A stretch of 64,000 nt of DNA, taken from Cyclobacterium roseum (GTDB taxonomy: Bacteria; Bacteroidota; Bacteroidia; Cytophagales; Cyclobacteriaceae). The stretch spans positions 44,428 through 108,427 of the forward strand of contig NZ_WNKF01000019.1 of the NCBI RefSeq assembly GCF_010119225.1, written 5' to 3'. The notes below the pieces were generated by a model. That model was given only the letters and a program-made list of their open reading frames with translations. It searched no databases and was not told where the DNA came from. Positions within the stretch are counted from its first letter, which is position 1. Every line of letters starts with the position of its first letter. Below, piece after piece: positions 56,290-64,000 of the stretch. Both the position numbers and the translations under genes were made by a program.

Positions 56290-57144
56290 ATGAGATTAAT
56301 TCGTTTTGGAAAAATAGGGAATGAAAAACCAGGTGTTGTCACTGACTCCGGGAAAATACTAGATTGTTCTGCCTATGGAGCCGACTGGACGGCGGCCTTT
56401 TTAGGTGAGGCAAGTCGTTTGGAAGATTTTAAAAAATGGTTGGCATCGAATAGCGACTCTTGTCCGGAGGTAGGTGCAGATGAAAGGTTAGGTTCGCCTG
56501 TCCCCTATCCATCTAAAATCATGTGCGTTGGGTTGAACTACTCCCTACATGCCAAAGAAAGTGGCATGGAAGTGCCCAAGCAACCGGTATTATTTATGAA
56601 GGCCACTTCGGCACTGTCGGGTCCTTTCGATCCCATTGTCATTCCAAAAAATTCGAAAGCTACTGATTGGGAGGTGGAATTGGCTATTGTTATCGGTAAA
56701 AAAGCAAGTTACGTATCGGAAGAAGAAGCCATGGACCATGTTTTCGGGTACGTGCTTCACAACGATGTCAGTGAAAGGGAGTTTCAGTTGCAGCATGGGG
56801 GGCAGTGGGTGAAAGGCAAGAGTTGTGATACCTTTGCTCCATTAGGGCCTTACCTGGTCACAAAGGACGAAATCAAGGATCCTCATCAGTTGCGGCTATG
56901 GCTGAAGGTAAACGGAGAAATGATGCAAGATAGTAGCACCTCTGATTTGGTATTTAATGTACCTCAATTGGTAAGTTATATCAGCCAATACATGAGTCTG
57001 CTACCGGGGGACATTATCAGTACCGGAACTCCCGCCGGAGTGGGAATGGGTTTAAAACCACCCAGATACCTCAAAGCCGGCGATGAAGTGGAGCTGGGTA
57101 TTGAAGGGTTGGGTGTTTCCAGGCAGCGAGTGGAGGCATTGTAG
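56290..57144 (+). CDS. fumarylacetoacetate hydrolase-family protein
   Basis: 284 residues. FAH domain (about 70-282) with GLNYSLHAKESGMEVPKQPVLFMKATSAL (about 80-108), metal-binding acidic cluster DWEVELAIVIGK (about 122-133), FGYVLHNDVSERE and the ending GDIISTGTPAGVGMG (about 235-249). Cleaves a C-C bond next to a diketo or oxo-acid group. Likely cotranscribed with the SDR gene. A terminator-like hairpin follows at 57176-57207. Confidence 0.85.
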   Translation: MRLIRFGKIGNEKPGVVTDSGKILDCSAYGADWTAAFLGEASRLEDFKKWLASNSDSCPEVGADERLGSPVPYPSKIMCVGLNYSLHAKESGMEVPKQPVLFMKATSALSGPFDPIVIPKNSKATDWEVELAIVIGKKASYVSEEEAMDHVFGYVLHNDVSEREFQLQHGGQWVKGKSCDTFAPLGPYLVTKDEIKDPHQLRLWLKVNGEMMQDSSTSDLVFNVPQLVSYISQYMSLLPGDIISTGTPAGVGMGLKPPRYLKAGDEVELGIEGLGVSRQRVEAL

Positions 57145-57175
57145 GGAGAATTCCCGAAGACCAAATCATATAAAG

Positions 57176-57207
57176 AGAGAAGGTAATGTCATATTGCCTT
57201 CTCTTTT
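57176..57207 (+). terminator. hairpin after the FAH gene, likely terminator
   Basis: Twelve pairs, 57176-57187 with 57193-57204, one of them G-U, five-base loop, short T run. The T tract is weak (four T), so termination strength is uncertain. Confidence 0.55.
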
Positions 57208-57212
57208 ACATT

Positions 57213-57482
57213 TTATTCGTCGACGTTATCGAAATATACTTTTAAATGCACGCTCATTTTTTCCCTGAAACTCGAAGGAGTCCCTTCTTTTAGCTCATTC
57301 AATAAATCCCGATGTATGACGGCATTCTTAACTTCCGTTTTCCCAATGATTTGTCCGCTATGGACTAAGTTAAATATCGGGTGTAGCATTTTCTGAAAGC
57401 GTAACAGCGTTTGGTTGCCGGAAATTTCGTAGAGACCTTGAATTTGTATTTCTCGGGTTACATGGAAACAAAAAGATTGGGA
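57213..57482 (-). pseudogene. C-terminal remnant of an FCD-domain GntR (FadR-type) regulator
   Basis: The minus strand from 57482 to a TAA at 57213-57215 reads without a stop for about 89 codons and contains GLYEISGNQTLLRFQKMLHPIF and then HRDLLNELKEGTPSSFREKM and HLKVYFDN. These are the closing helices of an FCD ligand domain. No winged-helix domain, no start codon and no FCD first half precede it: an in-frame stop lies at 57483-57485. The piece therefore looks like a truncated regulator gene. FCD regulators often control sugar-acid operons, so it may once have controlled the SDR/FAH pair. It fills most of the 409-bp gap between the FAH and BNR genes. Confidence 0.7.
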
Positions 57483-57553
57483 TTAACAGAAAAAATACCA
57501 CTGGTACTGCGAAAAATAAGCTTAAAGGAATTTTATGATTAAATGATAAGGAT

Positions 57554-58720
57554 ATGGTAAAAGACAAATTTAATGGAGTCATCGGAATACTGGTTATCAC
57601 AGCTCTGGTAGCCTATGGATGTGGAAGTAAGGAAGTGAAAGAGCAGACAGCTATGGAAAATAATACTGAAAAAGTGGATGATGGTATTCAGCGAAATCTG
57701 GTGCTCAATCCCGGAGATAATAATCCCCGAAACAGTGAAGGGGATTTTATTCAGCTAAATGACGGCCGCATTCTTTTTGTTTACTCCCATTACTATGGGG
57801 AGTCTTCCAGTGATCATGCCACGGCCTATTTGGCTGGAAGGTACTCTTCCGATCAGGGGGAAAGCTGGACAGATAAGGATGTGGAGATCCTTCCTAACGA
57901 AGGGGGAATGAACGTTATGTCTGTTTCCCTCCTTCGCTTACAAAATGGGGATATTGCCATGTTCTATTTAAGGAAAAATGATACGGATGACTGTATCCCC
58001 ATGATGCGGATTTCCAAGGATGAAACCCAAACCTGGTCAGAGGCCATACCCTGTATTACAGATAAGGAAGGTTATTTTGTGTTGAACAATGACCGGGTCA
58101 TTCAACTGGAGGACGGCCGGTTAATGCTTTCTGTGGCCAGGCATGCTGGTCCGGACATGGAGTGGAGTGGTAAAGGGGATATATTCTCCTATTACTCGGA
58201 TGATAATGGCCAAACCTGGCAAAGCAGTGAAGAAGTGCCCAATCCAGAGGATATTGTTCTTCAGGAGCCCGGCTTGGTGGCGTTGGAGGATGGATCCATT
58301 TTAATGTTTATCCGTTCCAATGCAGGGGTACAATGCTATTCTTATTCCCAGGATAGGGGCGAAACCTGGTCTGAGGTAGAAAAAAGTACCTTAGTGTCTC
58401 CAGTATCCCCGGCCACTATTGAAAGAATTCCGAGTACCGGAGACCTATTGGCCGTATGGAACAATAATTTATCCGATGACCCGGAAATATCCAAGCTCAG
58501 AACGCCTTTAAATGCGGCCATTTCAAAAGACGAGGGAAAAACCTGGGAAATGACCAAAACCCTGGAAGATGACCCTGACGGTTGGTATTGTTATATTGCC
58601 ATGGATTTTGTTGGAGAGGATGTTTTGCTGGGGTACTGTGCCGGGAACCGTCCTGCTGGAACCGGCCTATCTGTAACCAATGTCAGCAAAGTGGACATGG
58701 ATTGGCTCTATGATGAGTAG
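57554..58720 (+). CDS. BNR-repeat (sialidase-fold) lipoprotein
   Basis: 388 residues with lipobox AYGC near residue 23. Five Asp-box repeats of the S-x-D-x-G-x-T-W kind are visible: SSDQGESW, SKDETQTW, SDDNGQTW, SQDRGETW and SKDEGKTW. This gives a six-bladed sialidase-type propeller. The arginine triad and FRIP motif of true sialidases are not clear, so hydrolysis of sialic acid is not assured; other sugar hydrolases share the fold. It lies between two gene remnants (a regulator and a transporter) in the accessory sugar region. Confidence 0.78.
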   Translation: MVKDKFNGVIGILVITALVAYGCGSKEVKEQTAMENNTEKVDDGIQRNLVLNPGDNNPRNSEGDFIQLNDGRILFVYSHYYGESSSDHATAYLAGRYSSDQGESWTDKDVEILPNEGGMNVMSVSLLRLQNGDIAMFYLRKNDTDDCIPMMRISKDETQTWSEAIPCITDKEGYFVLNNDRVIQLEDGRLMLSVARHAGPDMEWSGKGDIFSYYSDDNGQTWQSSEEVPNPEDIVLQEPGLVALEDGSILMFIRSNAGVQCYSYSQDRGETWSEVEKSTLVSPVSPATIERIPSTGDLLAVWNNNLSDDPEISKLRTPLNAAISKDEGKTWEMTKTLEDDPDGWYCYIAMDFVGEDVLLGYCAGNRPAGTGLSVTNVSKVDMDWLYDE

Positions 58721-58819
58721 GCTTCTTTTAGAAATATCGCTTTTGAATTAATCAAATAACGCGAGAATGTCAATAAACACCTAACCTGTTTAAATTTGAC
58801 TAATTGACTGATACCATAC

Positions 58820-59170
58820 ATGTTAAACCTGTTTCCTACTACTACCATAAAAGGCTCAAAACCGGGACCCAATAGGTTTATCTTTGACCTTTTTCAAAAG
58901 CTGCTCGGAATGATAGGCGGTAGCCTTGCCGGGGTCTTTGTGCTGGCCATTTTTAGCCAAAAAGCTAATGCCACGGGGGTGATTATCGGTACCATTTCCG
59001 GAGCGGTGATTACCTTTTCCATAAGCAGATATACCGATGTAAACGGCTATTTGTATGGCGCTATCGGCGTTCTAAGTTGTGTGCTTATTGGCTATGTCTT
59101 CAGCCTTTTTTTTCCGAAAGGGACCGGCCAACCTGATGGGTTCACTTTTAAATCCATTGTTAAAAAATGA
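58820..59170 (+). pseudogene. C-terminal remnant of a sodium:solute symporter (SSS family)
   Basis: A 116-residue frame whose middle part, FQKLLGMIGGSLAGVFVLAIFSQKANATGVIIGTISGAVITF (about 27-68), is the third-last helix segment of the SSS family, where LFGGGLAGLFALGIFTRRANG is common. Two further helices follow. SSS transporters have about 500 residues and 13 helices, so around 80 percent is missing. No matching sequence precedes it. It may be a deletion remnant of a sugar-acid or sialic acid transporter from this region. A very short functional protein cannot be excluded. Confidence 0.65.
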
Positions 59171-59235
59171 TAATTCAAAAAGACAAAAGCAGGAGCTGAA
59201 AAGAGAGGCTAAATAGCAGCTGCTTTATTCATCCA

Positions 59236-61734
59236 TTACTCCTCCCTTTTATTATGGGGAGGCTTTTTTTGGAGCTGTTCCGTTTTAATATGCAAATCCC
59301 GCTGGGGAAAAGGGATTTCTATTTTTTCGGATGCAAAAGCCTGGTAGATCTCACGAAGAACTTGATTTTTTACCTGTAGCCATTGATCAAAATTGGCCAC
59401 CCAAAACAATATCCGGAATTCGACAGCACTGTCGCCAAAATTATGGACGAAAATATTTGATTTAGGGAAAGAAAGAATTCCGTCTTGATCAAGAATTTTA
59501 TCAATGACTTTATGAACCTTTTCTAGATCCGTACCATAGGCCACTCCTATCATTAGTTCTATACGCTTGCTTTTGTTGGATAAGGTCCAATTTACGAGAT
59601 GCTGTGAAAGGAGATCTCCGTTTGGAATTATGACTTCAGAACCATCATAGGCCTGAAGGGTACTGGACCGTATTCCTACCTCCTTCACTACTCCAGACCG
59701 GTTTCCCACCTCAATGGCATCCCCTACTTGGATGGGGCGCTCAAAGGCAAGGATGATTCCTGAGACAAGGTTGTTGACAATGGTTTGTAGCCCAAATCCT
59801 ATTCCTACACTAAGAGCTCCCAATACAATGGCTAGCTTATCCAGGGATAAACCGGAAGCAGCTATTGCCAGGAAAAAACCAATAGTAAGAATGGCAAGCC
59901 GAATAAGCAATATGGAGGACCCCAGGCGTTTATCCCGTTGCTCCAGGTTTTGATTGTCACGAATGGATGCGAAATAGGCAATGTTTTTTGCGAGCACAGA
60001 AGATACCCAAATCAACAGAAAGAAGGTTAAGATACTCCCATAAGTAAAACTCGTGTTACCAAATGTTCTGTCTTTCTGCAGGAAGGTAATCAACTGATCC
60101 CCCAGGGTTTGGTTAAGAGATATATTTACCAACAGTAAATAAAGCCACATCAGCAGGGCTAGAAAGGAGAAAATCTTCTTTAAGCGACTGTAAATGGCTT
60201 GGTAGTTAAGGAAATTGGCGTAGTCTTTTTGGTTTTCCTTACTTAATTCCGATTGCAGGTAAATTCCTTCCATAACCACCAGGACAAATACATAAAGGGA
60301 TATGCCCTGCATGGTGCTGAGAGTGGAAGCAACCCCCAAAATTTTCCCCAGGCTGAATCTTCCTACGATATGAAACGCAATGGACATGAGTTGCATGGCA
60401 AGAAAAAAATAGATCAGGTAGGGTAAATTAATTGGAAACAGATGCTGTTTTTCTTTAATCAGTTTCAAAAGCTGAATCCCCATAACGATACCCACCATAG
60501 AGAAGCCCAGCAAGTACCATTTTTCCTGGTGGGCCAATTGGGTAATAAGATTACTAGACCCGAATACCAAAAAGGAGCCCACCATTACCGACCACAGGAC
60601 CATGGAAGAGCGATCGAGGACTATACGAATAAGAAAAGTAGTCACCAAAACGCTTCCAAACAAAAAGCTTAGGATCAATAAATATGGGGGGAAACTAAAC
60701 AGGTACGGGCCAACCGTCAAAAGGATAAGGGCTGTTCCCAAGAAGGGTGAATACCTCAGGTATTTGCTGCGTTGTAGGATAAGGCTGGAAAAATCCTTGG
60801 TTTGACTGATTTTTTCAATCATCGTTCGGATCCAGAAGTAAATAAGTAAAAAGGCAGCTATCAAAAAAATAAGCCAACCATACTTGGTTTCCAGGTAGTG
60901 TTTCAATATTACCCGGTTGAGAATCAAGGTTTCCTGAATAACCTCCGAAAATGGTTTTTTAGAAGTAGTGGCATGAGCCTGCCAGAGGTATGGACTGTCT
61001 CTTTTCAAAAGATCACGCCTGAATTCTGCTTGTCGCAAGCGCACCGACTCCAGCAGCTCGTCCAATTGGATTTTTATTCCGGAAAGTTGCGTCTGAATCC
61101 GAAGCCCTGCAAAACGCTTTACCCGATACAGGCTGTCTACGTTTTGGAATCTTTTCTCTAGTGCTTCCTTTTGCTGTAAATAGCCCTGCAAAGGTTGCGG
61201 TTCTTCCTTGCCTTTATCTTCATGTAGAACTTGGTTAATGCTGCTTAGTTTTTCTTCCGCATCAATTAAGTCGGTAGATCTTTTATTGATGGCTTCTTGC
61301 CATTTGTTTACTTGTTGGTTATACCCAATAATCAGGTTTTCCAATTCATTTAAAAACCGTAAATTCACCGTGCTTTGCTCCGTCAGAGATTGTTCGCGAA
61401 TCCGATTGAGCACCATTTCTATGACAGGAAGCTCTTCCTGAAGGAAGGAGGTATCCTGAGCTTGTCGCAGCCTTGCCTGAGTTTCTTGCAAAATGTTCAG
61501 GAATTTTTGGTTCTGCTGTATGCGTTGCCCCATACTCAACGGTTCTTTTGCCAGTGAGTCAGCCAGATTGACAGTGTCATTTTTCACTTGCGGGACTAGA
61601 TCAAGAAGCTGACTACCGCTTTGAGAAAAGGCGGAAACCGAACTTATTATACAAAAGAGGCCATAAAAAAGACTGTAGTACACCGTACCCACTTTTTTTA
61701 AAGTAGTCGTGAAGATCGAGGTATGCCTGCTCAT
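59236..61734 (-). CDS. large MscS-family mechanosensitive channel
   Basis: 832 residues. Signal peptide (about 1-38), a periplasmic coiled-coil rich domain (about 40-280), about eleven membrane helices (290-655) and a C-terminal MscS core with LSVGIGFGLQTIVNNLVSGIILAFERPIQVGDAIEVGNRSGVVKEVGIRSS (about 645-695), then the beta and cage domains. The plan is that of MscK/YbdG-like large channels. A second MscS lies at 29738-31417. Converges with the symporter remnant. Confidence 0.88.
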   Translation of the reverse strand: MSRHTSIFTTTLKKVGTVYYSLFYGLFCIISSVSAFSQSGSQLLDLVPQVKNDTVNLADSLAKEPLSMGQRIQQNQKFLNILQETQARLRQAQDTSFLQEELPVIEMVLNRIREQSLTEQSTVNLRFLNELENLIIGYNQQVNKWQEAINKRSTDLIDAEEKLSSINQVLHEDKGKEEPQPLQGYLQQKEALEKRFQNVDSLYRVKRFAGLRIQTQLSGIKIQLDELLESVRLRQAEFRRDLLKRDSPYLWQAHATTSKKPFSEVIQETLILNRVILKHYLETKYGWLIFLIAAFLLIYFWIRTMIEKISQTKDFSSLILQRSKYLRYSPFLGTALILLTVGPYLFSFPPYLLILSFLFGSVLVTTFLIRIVLDRSSMVLWSVMVGSFLVFGSSNLITQLAHQEKWYLLGFSMVGIVMGIQLLKLIKEKQHLFPINLPYLIYFFLAMQLMSIAFHIVGRFSLGKILGVASTLSTMQGISLYVFVLVVMEGIYLQSELSKENQKDYANFLNYQAIYSRLKKIFSFLALLMWLYLLLVNISLNQTLGDQLITFLQKDRTFGNTSFTYGSILTFFLLIWVSSVLAKNIAYFASIRDNQNLEQRDKRLGSSILLIRLAILTIGFFLAIAASGLSLDKLAIVLGALSVGIGFGLQTIVNNLVSGIILAFERPIQVGDAIEVGNRSGVVKEVGIRSSTLQAYDGSEVIIPNGDLLSQHLVNWTLSNKSKRIELMIGVAYGTDLEKVHKVIDKILDQDGILSFPKSNIFVHNFGDSAVEFRILFWVANFDQWLQVKNQVLREIYQAFASEKIEIPFPQRDLHIKTEQLQKKPPHNKREE

Positions 61735-62020
61735 TTGATGAATTGAAGGTTGAGCATAAAGGAAACGGATGAATTTTAATTAAATTTAATAGAAAAATAT
61801 CGGATCAGGAGATTTAATTTAATATGTTTTTTGTTTATAGGGGAGTTGCGATTGAATGGCTTTAACGAGTTGTGTTTTATTGGTAGTAAAAGCCTAAGAG
61901 AAGAATGTTTGTTAATTGCTGTTAAAATCCTTCGATTTTAGTGTAGTGGCATTGTTTTGGCAACAACTTATTGCACGAAAAGACGTGTATAATTGAGGTA
62001 ATTTAAAAGAAAGGTATACA

Positions 62021-63502
62021 ATGAATAGAAAACAGTTTTTCCTAGGAATGATCCTGGCGTCCCTGATTGGTGGTATGGTAGCCATATTGGGGGTCAGTTT
62101 GTTACAAAACAACCAGGACTCATCCACCAATTTCACAGAAAAACAAGACACAAGTTTAGTTAATTGGTTGGCAGACGATCGATTTGTGATTCCGGAAGGA
62201 ATCAACTTTGTGGCTTCTGCAGAGCAGGTAACCCCGGCGGTTGTCCATGTACGAAGTACGGTTACCATGGGAAATAGAGAAAGTGGAGTGGATCCCCTGG
62301 AAGAATTCTTCGGGTTTCGGTCCCCCCGGGGAGAAGCGCCTCCGAGACAAGGAAGAAGTTCCGGGTCTGGAGCCATCATCTCTAAAGATGGTTACATTGT
62401 GACCAACAACCACGTGATAGATAATGCTTCCAAAGTAGATGTCACTCTCCAAGACAACAGGCGTTTTACCGCAAGAGTGGTTGGGACGGATCCAACGACT
62501 GATTTGGCATTGTTAAAGATCGACGCAAATAACTTGCCTTTTATTCCATTTGGTGACTCGGATCAGGCAAAGATTGGGCAATGGGTGTTGGCAGTAGGAA
62601 ACCCTTATGAGCTTAATTCGACGGTTACTGCCGGCATTATCAGTGCCAAGTCCAGAAATATTGGGATTCTCCGAGACGAGAGTGGCCTGCAGGTAGAATC
62701 ATTCATTCAAACCGATGCAGCAGTGAATCCAGGAAATTCTGGAGGACCCTTGGTGAATTTGAATGGCGAAATCGTGGGCATCAATACAGCCATTGCCTCC
62801 CGGACGGGTGGTTTTAGTGGTTATTCCTTTGCAGTTCCAAGTGCGATTGCCAAGAAAGTGATGGATGATTTGCTAGAGTTTGGAACGGTACAGAGAGGAT
62901 TGTTGGGAGTAGTCATCATGGATGTTAGCGCCGATTTGGAGGAATTCATCGGTGAAGAGGTATCTGTGAATAGAGGAGTATATATAAGAGAAGTCAACGA
63001 AGGCAGTGGGGGTGAAGAAGCCGGGTTGCAAAAGGGCGATATTATTATCGGCGTAGATGGTTTTGATACCTACACTACTTCTGCCCTGCAGGAACGGGTG
63101 GCCAGAAAACGTCCGGGTGACGAGGTGGAAGTAACCTTTCTGAGAGATGGGGAGGAAATGACTACCAAGGCCACCTTGAAAAATATATCTGGTGACACGA
63201 AAGTGGTCATTAAAGAATTACCCAAAACAACTGAGTTTGAAGGAGTGATTTTTGAAGATTTGAATGCTAATGTTAAAGAACGACTTGAGCTGGAAGGAGG
63301 GGCATCTATTTCAGTGATTGATAATGATACCTGGCGGGAAGCCGGAGTCAATGAAGGATTTATCATTACCAAAATTGGCCGAACCAAAATTATGAGTGGT
63401 GCAGACGTGCTGGAAGCACTCAAAAACTACAAAGGAGAAGAAGTAACTATATTGGGCGTATATCCCAATGGTCAACGGTCCTACTATGATTTGGACTTAT
63501 AA
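62021..63502 (+). CDS. periplasmic serine protease of the HtrA/DegP family
   Basis: 493 residues: N-terminal membrane/signal segment (about 5-29), trypsin-like domain with catalytic H131 (TNNHVID), D161 (TDLALLKID) and S240 (NPGNSGGPL), then a first PDZ domain (about 300-385) and a second (about 405-490). Quality control of misfolded envelope proteins is the usual role. The 280 bp upstream hold no other gene and no convincing promoter; a TATAATTG box about 24 bases before the start is a loose match. Confidence 0.94.
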   Translation: MNRKQFFLGMILASLIGGMVAILGVSLLQNNQDSSTNFTEKQDTSLVNWLADDRFVIPEGINFVASAEQVTPAVVHVRSTVTMGNRESGVDPLEEFFGFRSPRGEAPPRQGRSSGSGAIISKDGYIVTNNHVIDNASKVDVTLQDNRRFTARVVGTDPTTDLALLKIDANNLPFIPFGDSDQAKIGQWVLAVGNPYELNSTVTAGIISAKSRNIGILRDESGLQVESFIQTDAAVNPGNSGGPLVNLNGEIVGINTAIASRTGGFSGYSFAVPSAIAKKVMDDLLEFGTVQRGLLGVVIMDVSADLEEFIGEEVSVNRGVYIREVNEGSGGEEAGLQKGDIIIGVDGFDTYTTSALQERVARKRPGDEVEVTFLRDGEEMTTKATLKNISGDTKVVIKELPKTTEFEGVIFEDLNANVKERLELEGGASISVIDNDTWREAGVNEGFIITKIGRTKIMSGADVLEALKNYKGEEVTILGVYPNGQRSYYDLDL

Positions 63503-63522
63503 TTTTTGATCCAATAAATATT

Positions 63523-63559
63523 AAAAAGGCTGTTCTAAAATTTGAACAGCCTTTTTTTT
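63523..63559 (+). terminator. terminator after the HtrA gene
   Basis: Perfect stem 63523-63535 with 63544-63556 (13 pairs, eight-base loop), T run to 63559. Confidence 0.9.
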
Positions 63560-63611
63560 GACTTACGGAAACAGGATGAAAAAGTAACAAAGCATAACAA
63601 AAAAGCCTCAC

Positions 63612-63959
<348 letters not shown>

Positions 63960-63975
63960 TTAAGGGCCAAAGTAG

Positions 63976-64000
63976 TGGGAGTTGAGGGATTCGAACCCCC
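63976..64000 (-). tRNA. tRNA gene, 3' end only (cut by the window edge)
   Basis: The minus strand from the window edge has a T-stem-loop GGGGGTTCGAATCCCTC, the 3' acceptor strand AACTCCC and a discriminator A (plus 63976). CCA is not encoded. The 5' acceptor should read GGGAGTT, outside the window. The anticodon cannot be seen; I suspect a valine tRNA from memory of GGGAGTT tRNAs, but that is only a guess. The GIY-YIG start lies 35 bases downstream. Confidence 0.8.

Overview
This 64 kb window looks like chromosomal DNA of a Bacteroidota bacterium, most likely a Cytophagales / Cyclobacteriaceae-type marine or environmental aerobe. Support: a type IX secretion style C-terminal signal protein and a PorD-like gene, a recN-porD-coaBC-rpoZ-bamD cluster, promoters with the Bacteroidota -7 motif TAnnTTTG and few Shine-Dalgarno sequences, and proteins whose closest remembered relatives are all from this phylum. 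No phage, transposase, CRISPR array or plasmid gene was seen. Most of the window is well-packed housekeeping DNA. Placement is from sequence reading and memory, not a search.

Layout. 1-3535: end of tgt, an LptF/G permease, an EamA exporter, and ispE on the other strand. 3536-15330: a nine-gene branched-chain amino acid operon (ilvD-ilvB-ilvN-ilvC-leuA-leuC-leuD-cimA-leuB) preceded by a complete-looking transcription attenuator: a 15-residue leader peptide with 12 Val/Leu/Ile residues, an antiterminator segment and a perfect intrinsic terminator. The second LeuA-like enzyme carries the pocket residues of citramalate synthase, so LeuCD and LeuB can serve both leucine and isoleucine synthesis; no threonine deaminase or transaminase gene is present. 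15346-24100: fabI, then recN-porD-coaBC-rpoZ-bamD, a T9SS-signal protein and an OstA-like protein. 24039-31417: tilS, a cyclic-nucleotide-binding-fold protein, mdh, a large unknown membrane-anchored protein and a MscS channel. 31433-36124: a glycerol regulon, glpR divergent from glpD-glpK-glpF, with three tandem 10-bp repeats in the shared promoter region. 36127-41592: the rod-shape cluster mreB-mreC-mreD-pbp2-rodA.

41832-54252: purH, purN, a beta-propeller lipoprotein, a UbiA-family prenyltransferase, a DUF2520 protein, the cytochrome c maturation genes ccmB, C, D, E, F (CcmE of the CxxxY kind), a DapA-like protein with a twin-arginine-like leader, and serS. 54411-59235: a small accessory carbohydrate region (PIG-L deacetylase, SDR dehydrogenase, FAH-family hydrolase, BNR-repeat lipoprotein) that is visibly decaying: it holds the C-terminal remnant of an FCD/GntR regulator and the C-terminal remnant of a sodium:solute symporter, plus REP-like palindromes. 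59236-63502: a large MscS channel and an HtrA protease.

63503-64000: the 3' end of a tRNA gene on the minus strand (running off the window), followed by a GIY-YIG nuclease gene broken by two in-frame stops whose 3' end is itself a partial copy of tRNA sequence. This tRNA / GIY-YIG / partial-tRNA arrangement and the ilv attenuator are the two observations most worth following up.
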